Source: Fimbriimonadaceae bacterium
GTDB lineage: Bacteria; Armatimonadota; Fimbriimonadia; Fimbriimonadales; Fimbriimonadaceae
Length of the DNA stretch: 64,000 bases
Assembly: GCA_026129685.1 (NCBI GenBank)
Contig: JAHCHO010000003.1
Span: 361,256-425,255, forward strand
Reading direction: 5' to 3'
Positions 1 to 8,278 of the stretch are shown here, piece after piece. The notes beneath the pieces are model-generated. The model did not search any database. It saw only the letters and a list, made by a program, of their open reading frames with translations, and was not told the origin of the DNA. A program made the position numbers and the translations under genes. Positions within the stretch are counted from its first letter, which is position 1. Each line of letters begins with the position of its first letter.

Positions 1-405
1 TTGTGGGTGAGCTGACGAGCTCCTAAACTTTTCCGAACTTTTCTGGTTCGCCGACCAGATTGGGTTCATTTTGGGGCTGAACCAAGCTACCGAAGCCCGG
101 GGGAGTGGTGCGGTCGGATGCCCTTGAGGCCTGTCAAGTGCGGCTTCCATCCGCTTCCGCCGCGGCGGAAAAGATAAGTGCTCACCGAAAAACTTAGCCG
201 GCCCGTGCTCGGCTGAGAGGTGCGCTCGCCGCATAATTCGCGTCATGCCTGACGGGTGGATCCTGAAGGTGAGTGTGCGGGAATACATCACGCGATGCCT
301 TACTCCGCTGTGCTTTGGGATGTGAATAGGGGTTGCGAGCGGCGGCGAAAAGGGGCCAGCTCTCAAGAGCCTACGGCTTCTGCTGTTCGGCAACAAGAAA
401 CCTGA
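1..405. other. Gene-free left edge of window
   Basis: No convincing coding frame, tRNA or riboswitch is visible here. The stretch contains short inverted repeats, for example GAGCT-GACG-AGCTC near base 9 and CGTCA-TGCC-TGACG near base 241. Base composition is less GC-rich than the core of the window, like the following genes up to about 6.2 kb. It presumably holds the promoter and leader of the amidinotransferase that starts at 406, but no clear -35/-10 pair or Shine-Dalgarno stands out. Confidence 0.4.
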
Positions 406-1449
406 ATGGCTAGTCTTGTATCTTCTTTCAACGAATGGGACCCGCTCGAGGAGGTCATTCTCGGCCGGGTCGAAAACGCACAAATTGCCCAACGTGACCG
501 AAGCCTCTTTGCAGTGGAGTACCGGGATTGCGGGTCCCTGGAGAAGACGCCAACTGGCCGCTACCCAGAGCACGTTATCGAGGAAACGCAATGCGAGCTT
601 GAATCTCTTGCAAGCCTTTTCCGCCAAGCAGGGATCGTCGTTCGGAGACCCGACGTCTTCGACCACAGCCAGAGCTTTTCGTCGCCGCACTGGCAGACTG
701 ATGGACAATATAACTTCTGTCCTCGTGACCTCTTCGTCGTGGCAGGCTCGACCATCATCGAAGCCCCCATGACATTGCGAGCCAGGCAATACGAGACCCT
801 GTCTTACAAGCCCATTCTAAGAGACTACATGAACTCTGGCGCCCGCTGGCTATCGGCTCCCTCGCCAGAGCTCCTAGATGAGGACTACTACCTTGACCCG
901 CCTGACAGTATCGCCATTTCCGAGCGAGACCCGATCTTCGATGCCGCCAATGTTCTACGCGTCGGCCGCGACATCCTCTACCTGGTGTCCGACACAGGCA
1001 ACCGGGCGGGAGCCAGGTGGCTGCAGAATGCGCTCGGCGACGACTACCGAGTGCATGCGGTCGAAGGCCTGTATACAGGCAGCCACGTGGACACGACCCT
1101 AAGTTTGGTCCGGCCGGGGTTGGTCGTAGCCAACGCCGACCGCGTGCATCCAGGCAACTTGCCCTCTTTGTTCTCAAAGTGGGACGTCATCTATCTAGAC
1201 GAGGTGACCGACATCGGTTTCACAGATATCCCCTATGCGTCCGAATGGATCGGAATGAATTTCGTCATGCTCAATCCAGAAACCGCCATCGTCGACCGCA
1301 ACCAGGAGGGTCTGATTCGAAAGCTAGAGGCAAGAGGAGTCACGGTCACTCCTCTGTCGTTGACGCATGCCCGAACCCTGGGCGGAGGCTTCCACTGCGT
1401 GACCTTGGACGTCCGACGTCGTGGCCTTCTTGAGGACTACCATGCGTAA
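406..1449 (+). CDS. Glycine-amidinotransferase-like enzyme
   Basis: A 347-residue member of the amidinotransferase family (GATM, StrB, SxtG type), which moves an amidino group from arginine to an amine acceptor through a Cys-amidino intermediate. The catalytic triad is visible: Asp179 in PIFDAANVLR, His227 in TGSHVDT and Cys331 in GGGFHCVTLDVRRRG. The length is normal and the N-terminus is intact. The ATG at 406 gives the family's usual start (SFNEWDPLEEVILG). The stop overlaps the start of a small membrane transporter, so the two are probably co-translated. The acceptor amine cannot be told from sequence: it could be glycine, an amino-sugar or another amine. The gene lies in the less GC-rich island that ends at the tRNA fragment near 6.2 kb, which suggests transfer. 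Confidence 0.88.
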   Translation: MASLVSSFNEWDPLEEVILGRVENAQIAQRDRSLFAVEYRDCGSLEKTPTGRYPEHVIEETQCELESLASLFRQAGIVVRRPDVFDHSQSFSSPHWQTDGQYNFCPRDLFVVAGSTIIEAPMTLRARQYETLSYKPILRDYMNSGARWLSAPSPELLDEDYYLDPPDSIAISERDPIFDAANVLRVGRDILYLVSDTGNRAGARWLQNALGDDYRVHAVEGLYTGSHVDTTLSLVRPGLVVANADRVHPGNLPSLFSKWDVIYLDEVTDIGFTDIPYASEWIGMNFVMLNPETAIVDRNQEGLIRKLEARGVTVTPLSLTHARTLGGGFHCVTLDVRRRGLLEDYHA

Positions 1450-1771
1450 CGTGCTGCAACAAGTGCCTCCGCTAGCGCTCTCTTTGCTGGGCTCGCTCAT
1501 GTTCATCGCGACCAACGTGTGCATGAAGCTCTCCGTCGCCCCTGGAAGGCACGTGCTCATGTACGTCGGTTTCGCAGCCTCGCTTCTCGCCTATAGCCTC
1601 TTTCGCCAGCTCCTTGTGACGCGCGGGCTCGCCCTATCGGAGAGCGTGTTTGGTTCGCTGATCACCTTGGGCTCGGTGCTCATGGCGATCTTCATCCTCA
1701 AGGAATCTATGACGGCTCGTCAGGCAGTCGGAATTGCCTTTATCGTGGCGGGTCTCATCATCATTAGCTGA
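1442..1771 (+). CDS. Small 4-TM SMR/EamA-like transporter
   Basis: A 109-residue protein with four hydrophobic helices and the SMR/DMT-type C-terminus (ILKESMTARQAVGIAFIVAG). The ATG at 1442 overlaps the amidinotransferase stop by 8 nt. A second in-frame ATG at 1421 would add 7 residues and overlap more. In EmrE/Gdx proteins the substrate- and proton-binding Glu14 sits eight residues before a conserved Lys in helix 1. Here that position is Phe (FIATNVCMK), so a classical proton-coupled cation exporter is unlikely. Half-size EamA or ArnE/F-like proteins also lack this Glu. The operon context suggests it moves the guanidino product or a related small molecule; that is inference. Confidence 0.75.
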   Translation: MRNVLQQVPPLALSLLGSLMFIATNVCMKLSVAPGRHVLMYVGFAASLLAYSLFRQLLVTRGLALSESVFGSLITLGSVLMAIFILKESMTARQAVGIAFIVAGLIIIS

Positions 1772-1871
1772 GCGAGAGGCGATACGATGATAAACAAACT
1801 GCATTTACCAGTAAGCGTCCTCTACCTGATGGAAGACTCGGTTGCGCGCGCAAAGAATTCTTAGGTCACAA

Positions 1872-2999
1872 ATGGATGTCCCAATGAAGCTACCTATCCT
1901 GCTCTTTACTTGCATCGGGGCTGTAGTGCTGATGTTACAGCCGTCATGCCAGCCAGGCGCCTCAGCCCCGGCGGTCCCGATCGATCCTCAAGTTGGAACG
2001 CTGGCGGCGGAAGACCTTCGTCGTGAAGTCGCCTCGCTTCCGAAGACGCGGGAGCTCGCACCGAAGGTCACTTCTTACACCTTCCTTAGAAGGCCGCTTT
2101 TTTCGCCAGACAAGTTCGACTTCGGTGTCACGCTTGATGAGCTCGGGGCGCTAAAGGAGGTTGTCGTGCGGTACGTTGACCGCAATCCCCGGCTTGACTG
2201 GATACCTGGCCGAAGTGACTCCGAGATCGCCGCTCTCCTCGTACGCGAACTGAACCCTTTTCTGGCTTCGTTGAACTTAGGGCAGCGACCAACCGCCTGT
2301 GAATTTCTTGGCAGCTATGCCTGTGAGGCCTACTGGGCAAAGCAGTTCACGATCGTTCAAGACGACCCGTACATTGAGTCGAGAAGGATTAAGTCTGGGG
2401 AAGTTTGTGCTGGCGGGGACGCAGTCTCCTCGTCGATTCTGAACGGTCTAGATGTTCCTCGCGGGGATTGCAAGGACTTGGGCGCTGCCGTGTGCAGGAC
2501 GATCAATGGCTGCCGCAGTCAACTTAGGCTAGATGGTCAGCGATACTCAATGAATGCTGGGCCAACAAGCACGGTTGTCCGCGATGCTACGGCTCCGGAC
2601 AAAGTAGAACCCAAGAATCACATATGCGTTTTGCTCTCCCTGAAGGACGCTGCTGGGCGTTACGCGGTTATCCCGAGCGATCCTTACGTCACGGATGCAC
2701 CTGGACCCGCGGCTCGTGGCAATGTTGAGTCGGTCCGCGCGCGTTGGAAGTTTTTTCCGCTGAGCAACGAAGAGTTGAATTCGTTCAGCTGGCTCCAAAA
2801 CGGCCGCCTGAACAAGCAAGTCAAGCTCGACGGGATGCCGTTCGCCATGGTCTGGCTTGAAGAACAGGCTCAAGGCGGCCCCAATCCCAATACCGGCGGT
2901 GTTCAGTATTCGAAGCAAATCTGGCGACCCTTGGGGGCTAGGGACGTGGAGGCAAAGGCGATGTACGAATACCTTCAGAATACGGGACCTCTGCGTTAG
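1872..2999 (+). CDS. Exported protein, divergent transglutaminase-like
   Basis: A 375-residue protein with an N-terminal hydrophobic segment (KLPILLFTCIGAVVLML) followed by a Cys in a non-standard lipobox context (QPSC). It is therefore exported or anchored. No family is obvious over the full length. A possible papain-like/transglutaminase-type triad is visible: Cys200 in RGDCKDLG, His250 in KNHICVL and Asp270 in IPSDPYV. The spacing and flanking residues resemble transglutaminase-like cores. Two neighbours carry clearer versions of the same triad, which supports the reading. The ATG at 1872 is preferred, with ATG 1884 as an alternative. A TTG at 1842 would only lengthen the cytoplasmic N-terminus. 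Function is unknown. Confidence 0.6.
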   Translation: MDVPMKLPILLFTCIGAVVLMLQPSCQPGASAPAVPIDPQVGTLAAEDLRREVASLPKTRELAPKVTSYTFLRRPLFSPDKFDFGVTLDELGALKEVVVRYVDRNPRLDWIPGRSDSEIAALLVRELNPFLASLNLGQRPTACEFLGSYACEAYWAKQFTIVQDDPYIESRRIKSGEVCAGGDAVSSSILNGLDVPRGDCKDLGAAVCRTINGCRSQLRLDGQRYSMNAGPTSTVVRDATAPDKVEPKNHICVLLSLKDAAGRYAVIPSDPYVTDAPGPAARGNVESVRARWKFFPLSNEELNSFSWLQNGRLNKQVKLDGMPFAMVWLEEQAQGGPNPNTGGVQYSKQIWRPLGARDVEAKAMYEYLQNTGPLR

Positions 3000-3027
3000 A
3001 GGCTCGAGAAATCGTACAAGTGGCGGC

Positions 3028-4458
3028 TCACGGTCGCTTTATGACTTCGCCGGTGTCCGGCAGCGTCAACTTCTTCTCGGAGTAGTGAACCGTGTCGATG
3101 TTGAACGGATACCAAATCTCCCATTCAAACCCTCGTTCAGAGAACGGCGCGACCGACGGGTAGAACTGCATGCCGAGATGTTTCGGAAAGTCGGTGACCG
3201 TCGAACCAACGTCTGATGGCACCCATCGGGGCGTCCCGTCCGCATTCTTGAGGGGTGACCGGATCTCGAACCACGTATGCCACCCTGGGGGAGTCGTAAA
3301 GGAGCCCATCCCTCGCACGACTCGACACGGTACGCCTGCGAGGCGGTTCATCTCCACATTCAGCAGAGCCCGAGGATTGCAGACTCCCTTTCGGTGCTTG
3401 AAGGCATCGTTGCCAACCACGATGTACTTGTCGGAGCCGTCCATGACATAGGGGACATTGCTGGCAATCCAAGCCGTAATGCGCTTATTGGATTCCCACA
3501 CGCTACTTCCGCGAAGCGATTGCGCCACCTTGGAGACGTCGTCTTGAAAGGCGATACCGTACGATTCCCCAAGGTAAGGATCCGTGCTTGGCAGGTTGAT
3601 CGGCTTTGCACTCTTCAGTGCCTTGATGTCCGGCCAGAATGAATAGGCGAGCTGGGTGACTTTGCCCTCAACATAGAACGGCTCGCGTCCGTTCGGAACG
3701 ACCTCCAGCCAAACCTGTTCGCCCTTTTCGCGCTTCGTGAAGCTCTTTGCCCCTAGGACCTCATACGTTGCCCGCTGATACGGCAGGTCGTTTCGAGGTA
3801 GGAACGCCGGCACTGACCCCTTTCCGAACTCCTTTGGAAACTGCTCGACCGCATATCGGAAAGAGTAGGTGAACTCCTTGTTGGTCGCACGGTCAAGGAT
3901 GTCTCGATATGCATCGAGAGAGGGCCCAAGTCGGTCGACGTACTTGGACAGCTGGCGAATGCAAGCTGAGGAAGTCTTAAAGTCTCCGTATTGGGCAGCG
4001 GCGTCAGCCAGCTGCAAGCGCGCTCCGATCCACTCATCCAGGTTCTTTGTGCCTTGGGTTGCTTTGAGGCAGACCTGCGCGTTGTTGTAGGCATCTTCGA
4101 CGTCACCGTTCATCAGCAGAGCAAAGGTGAGCGCGTGATAGAGGCCCTCTCCCCAGCGCTCGATGCCATTGTCGTCAAACCGAGTCCTCCAGGCGTTCTG
4201 GAGATTGGCAGCCATTCCTGCCCAGTCAGCTTTGTCTCTGGCGCCCCAGGCGGCCTCGAGATGCTGACTGTACTCATCGCGAACGGAGGAGGTTGGAGAA
4301 CTTGAAAGAGCGGTGGCAAGGTCCTCCGACGCTGAGGTCGTCAGCTTCTGTACTGCCGATTCTGAGCCTTCTACCATTCTCGGGCCAATCTGGGGCAGCG
4401 CTCCGAACACGGCAAAAGCAGATGTCGCTAGCAGGGCGAACTTCGTTGCCGACTCCAT
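3028..4458 (-). CDS. Exported transglutaminase-like protein
   Basis: A 476-residue protein with a likely signal peptide (KFALLATSAFAVFGALPQ), an alpha-helical middle region and a C-terminal transglutaminase-like core. The triad is Cys360 in KGVCNPRALLNVE, His394 in PGWHTWFEI and Asp416 in RWVPSDVGS, in the order and spacing of the transglutaminase superfamily. Bacterial members are mostly secreted cysteine proteases or amidases; the substrate here is unknown. An in-frame extension to 4737 exists, but it would bury the signal peptide and run past the start of the divergent gene, so the ATG at 4458 is preferred. It faces a second transglutaminase-like gene across a 227-bp divergent spacer. Confidence 0.72.
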   Translation of the reverse strand: MESATKFALLATSAFAVFGALPQIGPRMVEGSESAVQKLTTSASEDLATALSSSPTSSVRDEYSQHLEAAWGARDKADWAGMAANLQNAWRTRFDDNGIERWGEGLYHALTFALLMNGDVEDAYNNAQVCLKATQGTKNLDEWIGARLQLADAAAQYGDFKTSSACIRQLSKYVDRLGPSLDAYRDILDRATNKEFTYSFRYAVEQFPKEFGKGSVPAFLPRNDLPYQRATYEVLGAKSFTKREKGEQVWLEVVPNGREPFYVEGKVTQLAYSFWPDIKALKSAKPINLPSTDPYLGESYGIAFQDDVSKVAQSLRGSSVWESNKRITAWIASNVPYVMDGSDKYIVVGNDAFKHRKGVCNPRALLNVEMNRLAGVPCRVVRGMGSFTTPPGWHTWFEIRSPLKNADGTPRWVPSDVGSTVTDFPKHLGMQFYPSVAPFSERGFEWEIWYPFNIDTVHYSEKKLTLPDTGEVIKRP

Positions 4459-4685
4459 GATGGGATCCAGTGTATCGGGGTCAGACTGAGAGTCGGTCGG
4501 AAAGATAAACGCGCGCCGGAAAAGATAAGCGCCTCCCCCTTCGCCCGAGTAGGACCAGACGTACACTGTAGGATGTTCCGAGGTGCACGCCCCCCATATG
4601 GTGTCGAGCTCCTGCTCGTGCCAATCACTGAGCTCACCTTGGTAGGCACGGTAACCTGCTTCCCAATAGATTGACAGAGCGTCCA

Positions 4686-5984
4686 ATGACCAGAAGGAAC
4701 TTTTTGGAACTCGCGGCTTCGACGGTAGGAAGCTCATTCCTTCCGGTGCTCGCGTACGGAAGCCAAGACGGCGATTGGCAGTCCTGGGTTGACCAGGGCT
4801 GGAAGGCCTACGACAAGGCGAAGGACTATAAGCGGGCGGAGGAGTGCTTCCTTAACGCTCGGCGCCTTGGAACCTTGCGGTCCTGGGAGTACTGGGCCCT
4901 GAGAAAGTCGATCGCCCACCAAGAGAGGTACGAGGAGGCTCTTTCTATTGGCAAGGAGAGCTTCGAAGTACATCGCGATGGTCGGAGCCTGCTCAATCGG
5001 GCAGAGTCCTTCTTTGATGTGGGCGACGGTTCTTCGGCCCGCAAGGACTTGGCTTGGCTGTCCTCAGTGGAGCTGCCAAATTCAGAGCGCAAGGAACTGT
5101 TGGATTCCTGGGAGTTCAAGCGCATGGCAGTTCGGGACACCGAAGTGATCGTTACGCTGAGCGCAGCATCCCTCGAGGGTCCCGGTCGTTCTCGCTTCGA
5201 GAAACTGGGCTACTTTGAGTGCTACATCCCTGCCGAGACTCCCTATCAAACTGCCAAGCTCACCGCTGCCTCGGCCGCCAGGAGTGAAGAGTGCTTCGAC
5301 GATGCGAAAAACAGGTTTCTGAAGGTGTGGCCGAAGGGTGACGAGCCCGCGGTTGTCAAGATGCTCGTCACCACCAAACCCCTCGTCTACAGAGCCAAAC
5401 CGGCAACCTTCGCAAGCTTGGTTGTGCCTGCCGAGGATGCGTGGCTCCTTAAGTCAACGTGGGGAATCGACGTCAACTCGGAGGTGGTAAAGGCCATCGC
5501 CACGGAGAACAAGCGATCCGATGTATTGGAAACGGTGCGGGCCATAAAGGCTTGGTGGCATAGCAACGTGACTCACTATGATACGATTCCGCCTGCCGAG
5601 GCCGAGGCGCGAAACAAGCGAGTGCGTAGCCAAATGCGGCCTGGACAGCCACAATCCGACTTTCCGTTGTTGGGCGGGTGCACACGATGCGGCGGAATCA
5701 CCGAAGCGATGTGCGCCGTGTTCCGGGCAGCCGGCGTCCCAGCTCGATCTGTGATGGGACTCCATCGGCCCCAAAAGGTGGCAGGATGGCACACTTGGAC
5801 AGAGATCCTTCTTCCGCAGGTTGGCTGGGTTCCGGTCGATGATGGTCTCCCATTTGGGGAGTACTACCAGCTCGTGAGGCTTTGCCAGTCGGCTCGGTCT
5901 CGCAAGGACGAGGACGCAAACTCGGCGATCTTCTACGGCATGCAGCCGAACATTGAGACACGAGACGTCCGGTTCTACGTGTAG
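4686..5984 (+). CDS. Tat-exported transglutaminase-like protein
   Basis: A 432-residue protein that begins with a twin-arginine signal (TRRNFLELAAS, then SFLPVLAYG), so it is probably exported folded. Helical repeat-like sequence follows (roughly residues 30-130, TPR-like by eye). The C-terminal transglutaminase-like core has Cys335 (TRCGGITEAM), His369 (AGWHTWTEI) and Asp385 (GWVPVDDG). The segment FRAAGVPARSV after the Cys is typical of the superfamily. The ATG at 4686 places the RR motif at the N-terminus; a TTG at 4671 is also in frame. It is divergent from the related gene at 3028-4458. Together with 1872-2999 it forms a three-gene cluster of exported proteins with the same triad. Confidence 0.75.
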   Translation: MTRRNFLELAASTVGSSFLPVLAYGSQDGDWQSWVDQGWKAYDKAKDYKRAEECFLNARRLGTLRSWEYWALRKSIAHQERYEEALSIGKESFEVHRDGRSLLNRAESFFDVGDGSSARKDLAWLSSVELPNSERKELLDSWEFKRMAVRDTEVIVTLSAASLEGPGRSRFEKLGYFECYIPAETPYQTAKLTAASAARSEECFDDAKNRFLKVWPKGDEPAVVKMLVTTKPLVYRAKPATFASLVVPAEDAWLLKSTWGIDVNSEVVKAIATENKRSDVLETVRAIKAWWHSNVTHYDTIPPAEAEARNKRVRSQMRPGQPQSDFPLLGGCTRCGGITEAMCAVFRAAGVPARSVMGLHRPQKVAGWHTWTEILLPQVGWVPVDDGLPFGEYYQLVRLCQSARSRKDEDANSAIFYGMQPNIETRDVRFYV

Positions 5985-6078
5985 ATGGCCCCGCGACGGA
6001 CCAACCCTCCAGTTTCAACGGAGTGCTACGTCGGTTTGCCGACAAGCTGAAGAAATCGACGCCTTCCATCACGTTTTT

Positions 6079-6151
6079 TTGAACCCTATCTTGAACCCTA
6101 TGTGTCGACGGGATGGGGTTCTAAGGGGTCACCTGGGGTCCATTTTGAACC
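6079..6151 (+). repeat. TTGAACC repeats beside the tRNA fragment
   Basis: TTGAACCCTAT occurs at 6079-6089 and again at 6091-6101, and TTGAACC recurs at 6145-6151. The reverse complement GGTTCAA is the T-loop core of the tRNA 3' fragment at 6204-6210. Directly repeated short sites next to a tRNA attachment site are what arm- or core-type integrase binding sites look like, but no integrase lies in the window. Confidence 0.45.
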
Positions 6152-6190
6152 TGAGAGCAGATGGTGAACGAGGATTGATCCCAATGACAC

Positions 6191-6228
6191 TGTAGGGGTC
6201 ACAGGTTCAAGTCCTGTACCGCCCACCA
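6191..6228 (+). other. tRNA 3'-end fragment, probable att site
   Basis: A tRNA 3' end without the rest of the gene. The variable-loop-like GGGGTC (6195-6200) is followed by T-stem ACAGG (6201-6205), T-loop TTCAAGT, T-stem CCTGT (6213-6217), acceptor strand ACCGCCC, discriminator A and an encoded CCA (6226-6228). The matching 5' acceptor strand GGGCGGT, D-arm and anticodon arm are not found upstream. Integrative elements typically leave such a duplicated tRNA 3' end at the boundary distal to the intact tRNA. The change in base composition around this point fits a right-hand island boundary. Confidence 0.72.
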
Positions 6229-6268
6229 ATCCCGTGAGGCAGTCGCTCCCTTGGGCTAACATGGGAAC

Positions 6269-6673
6269 ATGGCCCAGATCGAGTCCATCGAAGGCATCGG
6301 CCCCGCCCAGGGAGCCAAACTCGTCGCCGCCGGCGTCAAGACGCAGGAAGCGTTGCTCGAGGCGGGCGCGACCCCCAAGGGCCGCGACGACCTCGCCACC
6401 AAGACCGGCATCTCCGAGAAGCTCATCCTTAAGTGGGTGAACCGCGCCGACCTCGCCAGGATCAAAGGCGTTGGCTCCGAATACGCCGATCTCTTGGAGG
6501 TCGCGGGCGTCGATTCGGTTCCCGAACTCGCCCAGCGCAACCCCGCCAACCTGTACGCCGCCTTGGTCGAGGCGAACGCCGCCAAGTCGCTGGTCCGCAA
6601 TCTGCCAACCGAGAAGGCCGTCGCCGACTGGGTCGAACAGGCCAAAGCCCTCCCGCGAGTCGTCTCGCACTGA
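6269..6673 (+). CDS. DUF4332-type helix-hairpin-helix protein
   Basis: A 134-residue protein with two helix-hairpin-helix-like segments: IEGIGPAQGAKLVAAGV near the N-terminus and IKGVGSEYADLLEVAGV near residue 70. This is the pattern of the DUF4332 family. Such HhH units bind DNA non-specifically or mediate protein contacts; the role is unknown. The ATG at 6269 is preceded by TAACAT (6257-6262) with a 6-nt gap, so the mRNA is predicted to start at the ATG. It is the first gene to the right of the putative island end. Confidence 0.75.
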   Translation: MAQIESIEGIGPAQGAKLVAAGVKTQEALLEAGATPKGRDDLATKTGISEKLILKWVNRADLARIKGVGSEYADLLEVAGVDSVPELAQRNPANLYAALVEANAAKSLVRNLPTEKAVADWVEQAKALPRVVSH

Positions 6674-6722
6674 CCCGACCGTTGCCGATCGGCGGGGATT
6701 ACCGGGACTCCATGTCGGTCCG

Positions 6723-7142
6723 CTAGCGAGCCCGTTTCCCCGCCGCCAGCAACCCGATCGCCTCAGCGACCCGCTCCTTCCGCGCCGTCTTTTCCGGCGA
6801 CGCCTCGACATAGTCCGAGAAGTCGCGCTTCTCGTCCGCCGAGAGCCGGCTCCATTGCGCCTTCGCCGGCGGGACCTCCCCCAACGCCTTGTAGAGATCC
6901 ATCGGCACCACCGCGAAGCAACAAGGTCGCCGCTTGCCCTTCAAAAGGTTTTCGCAACACCGTTCGATCCTGCGTCGGCGCGTTTCTTCCTGTTTCGCCT
7001 CGCCGATCCAGGCGATGAAGTCCCGCCGCCCGATCGCCGTCAGGTTCGCCCAAGCCGCTTCCGCTGCCGGCGAGGCCGCCAACGCCGCGCGGAGGTCGTC
7101 CGGCACCACCGCCTCGCGTTGTCCGCCCGAATCCGTGTTCAT
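6723..7142 (-). CDS. YdeI/OmpD-associated family protein
   Basis: A 139-residue protein with two related helical modules of the YdeI/OmpD-associated (bacteriocin-protection) type: VVPDDLRAALAASPAAEAAW with WIGEAKQEETRRRRIERCCENLLKG, then VVPMDLYKALGEVPPAKAQW with YVEASPEKTARKERVAEAI. The second half appears to be an internal duplication of the first. The role is poorly known in the family. The start ATG (7142-7140) overlaps the stop of the upstream hydrolase as ATGA, so translation is probably coupled and the two form an operon. Confidence 0.78.
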   Translation of the reverse strand: MNTDSGGQREAVVPDDLRAALAASPAAEAAWANLTAIGRRDFIAWIGEAKQEETRRRRIERCCENLLKGKRRPCCFAVVPMDLYKALGEVPPAKAQWSRLSADEKRDFSDYVEASPEKTARKERVAEAIGLLAAGKRAR

Positions 7143-8002
7143 AGGCCGTCCGACCCCCGATGGGACCGCAAGAAAGACAAGATCGCCGCGCCGAACTCCG
7201 GCTTCAGGAGGGTCGTCGTATGGTCGCCGCCCGGGACGATCGTCTCCTCGCACCCTACCAGCAAGGGCCGGAGCGCCGCCACCCTCGTCTTCGTGGACTC
7301 GACCTCTTTGGACCCGTAGAGGAAGAGCGTCGGCACTCGGCACGCGATCAGGTCCTCTCTCCGCACCTCGAGGCCCCTGAAACTCAGGCCCGCGACCGCC
7401 CACGCCTTCGCGTCCTTTCCGGAGTACAGAAACTTCGCGAGTTCGTCGGCCTGCTCCCGCGTGAGCGCCGGGCGCACCTCCATCAGGTAAGGCCCCAAGC
7501 CCTTGCCCTCCTCCACCGCTTTGGCGAGCGCCTCGATCTCCCGCGAACCCGCCTCCCCCGTGAGCAGCGGCGCCTGCCCTCCATAGATCAGGCTGATCAC
7601 TCGGTCCGGGTGCGTCGCCGCCACTTTGCCAACGATGAACGCCCCCATCGAGTAGCCGATCAGGTGGGCCTTCTTGATCCTGAGATGGTCGAGCAGACGC
7701 ACCACGTCCTCCGCCATCTCCGCACCGTACTTGGCCGGATCGTGCGGCTTCTCGCTCTTGCCGTGACCCCGGCAGTCGAGGGCGATCACCCGGAACCCCT
7801 CCGGGGCTTTGGGCTTGGGATTGCCGGTCGCGTCCTGCCCCCACATCGTCGCGTCGCCCATCCACCCGTGGACGAGAACGACCGCCTCTCCTTGCCCCTC
7901 CGAGACGTAGCGAATCTTCACGCCGTTCGAGTCGAACGACCCTTCCTCCGCCAGCCCGTGGGCCGCTAGGCTCGCCGCGAGCAACGCCAGAACGTGTTTC
8001 AC
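7139..8002 (-). CDS. Exported alpha/beta-hydrolase
   Basis: A 287-residue alpha/beta-hydrolase fold protein. Visible features are the oxyanion segment VLVHGWMGDATMW, the nucleophile elbow GYSMGA, a cap region of about 60 residues and a C-terminal GGDHTTTL that supplies the catalytic His. The Asp is likely near LFLYGSKEVES. The GTG at 8002 begins a clean signal peptide (KHVLALLAASLAAHGLAEE); a longer reading to 8047 adds only a charged stretch. The substrate is unknown; the sequence could serve an esterase, lipase or haloperoxidase-like enzyme. It is the first gene of a two-gene operon with the YdeI-like protein. Confidence 0.8.
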   Translation of the reverse strand: MKHVLALLAASLAAHGLAEEGSFDSNGVKIRYVSEGQGEAVVLVHGWMGDATMWGQDATGNPKPKAPEGFRVIALDCRGHGKSEKPHDPAKYGAEMAEDVVRLLDHLRIKKAHLIGYSMGAFIVGKVAATHPDRVISLIYGGQAPLLTGEAGSREIEALAKAVEEGKGLGPYLMEVRPALTREQADELAKFLYSGKDAKAWAVAGLSFRGLEVRREDLIACRVPTLFLYGSKEVESTKTRVAALRPLLVGCEETIVPGGDHTTTLLKPEFGAAILSFLRSHRGSDGL

Positions 8003-8056
8003 AACGGTGCCATTACGGATCGGTAGCGCCACAGGTTTCGGTGGCAATCCTGGCGG

Positions 8057-8278
8057 TCAGATTTCAAACTCGGCTCTCGGCAAACGGGATTGGCGGACGA
8101 TGCTGGCGAGCGTACCGATCTTGAGTTCCCGGTGATAGGGGACTGGAACCGTCACGGTCGCGCCATCGAGCCTCCTCTGCATGATGACGTGGCTGCCTTC
8201 CGATCGGACCGCCTCAAAGCCGTTGCGTCGCAGAATATCGCAGCACTCCTTACCGGAAAGGCGTCGGAGGCTACCCAA
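8057..8278 (-). CDS. hicA: HicA-type mRNA interferase toxin
   Basis: A 73-residue HicA (YcfA) protein. The fold signature is LSGKECCDILRRNGFEAVRSEGSH, where His of GSHVIM is the usual catalytic residue, followed by TVTVPVPYHRELKIGTLASIVRQ. HicA toxins are double-stranded-RNA-binding-fold ribonucleases that cleave mRNA when free of HicB. The likely TTG start at 8278 overlaps the HicB stop by 8 nt and gives the family's usual N-terminus (SLRRLSGKE). The antitoxin gene comes first here, the reverse of the commoner hicA-hicB order. Confidence 0.8.
   Translation of the reverse strand: MGSLRRLSGKECCDILRRNGFEAVRSEGSHVIMQRRLDGATVTVPVPYHRELKIGTLASIVRQSRLPRAEFEI

Noticed and set aside
1-405. Possible TPP or guanidine riboswitch before the amidinotransferase
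   Set aside because: A CTGAGA-like string and an ACG-loop hairpin occur, but the other conserved blocks of TPP, ykkC or mini-ykkC elements are missing.
4459-4737. N-terminal extension of the minus-strand transglutaminase-like gene
   Set aside because: It would bury the signal peptide and overlap the start of the divergent Tat-signal gene.
6098-6811. Long minus-strand frame containing GGTGLEPVTP
   Set aside because: This peptide is the well-known antisense reading of a tRNA 3' end; the frame also runs antisense through the DUF4332 gene.
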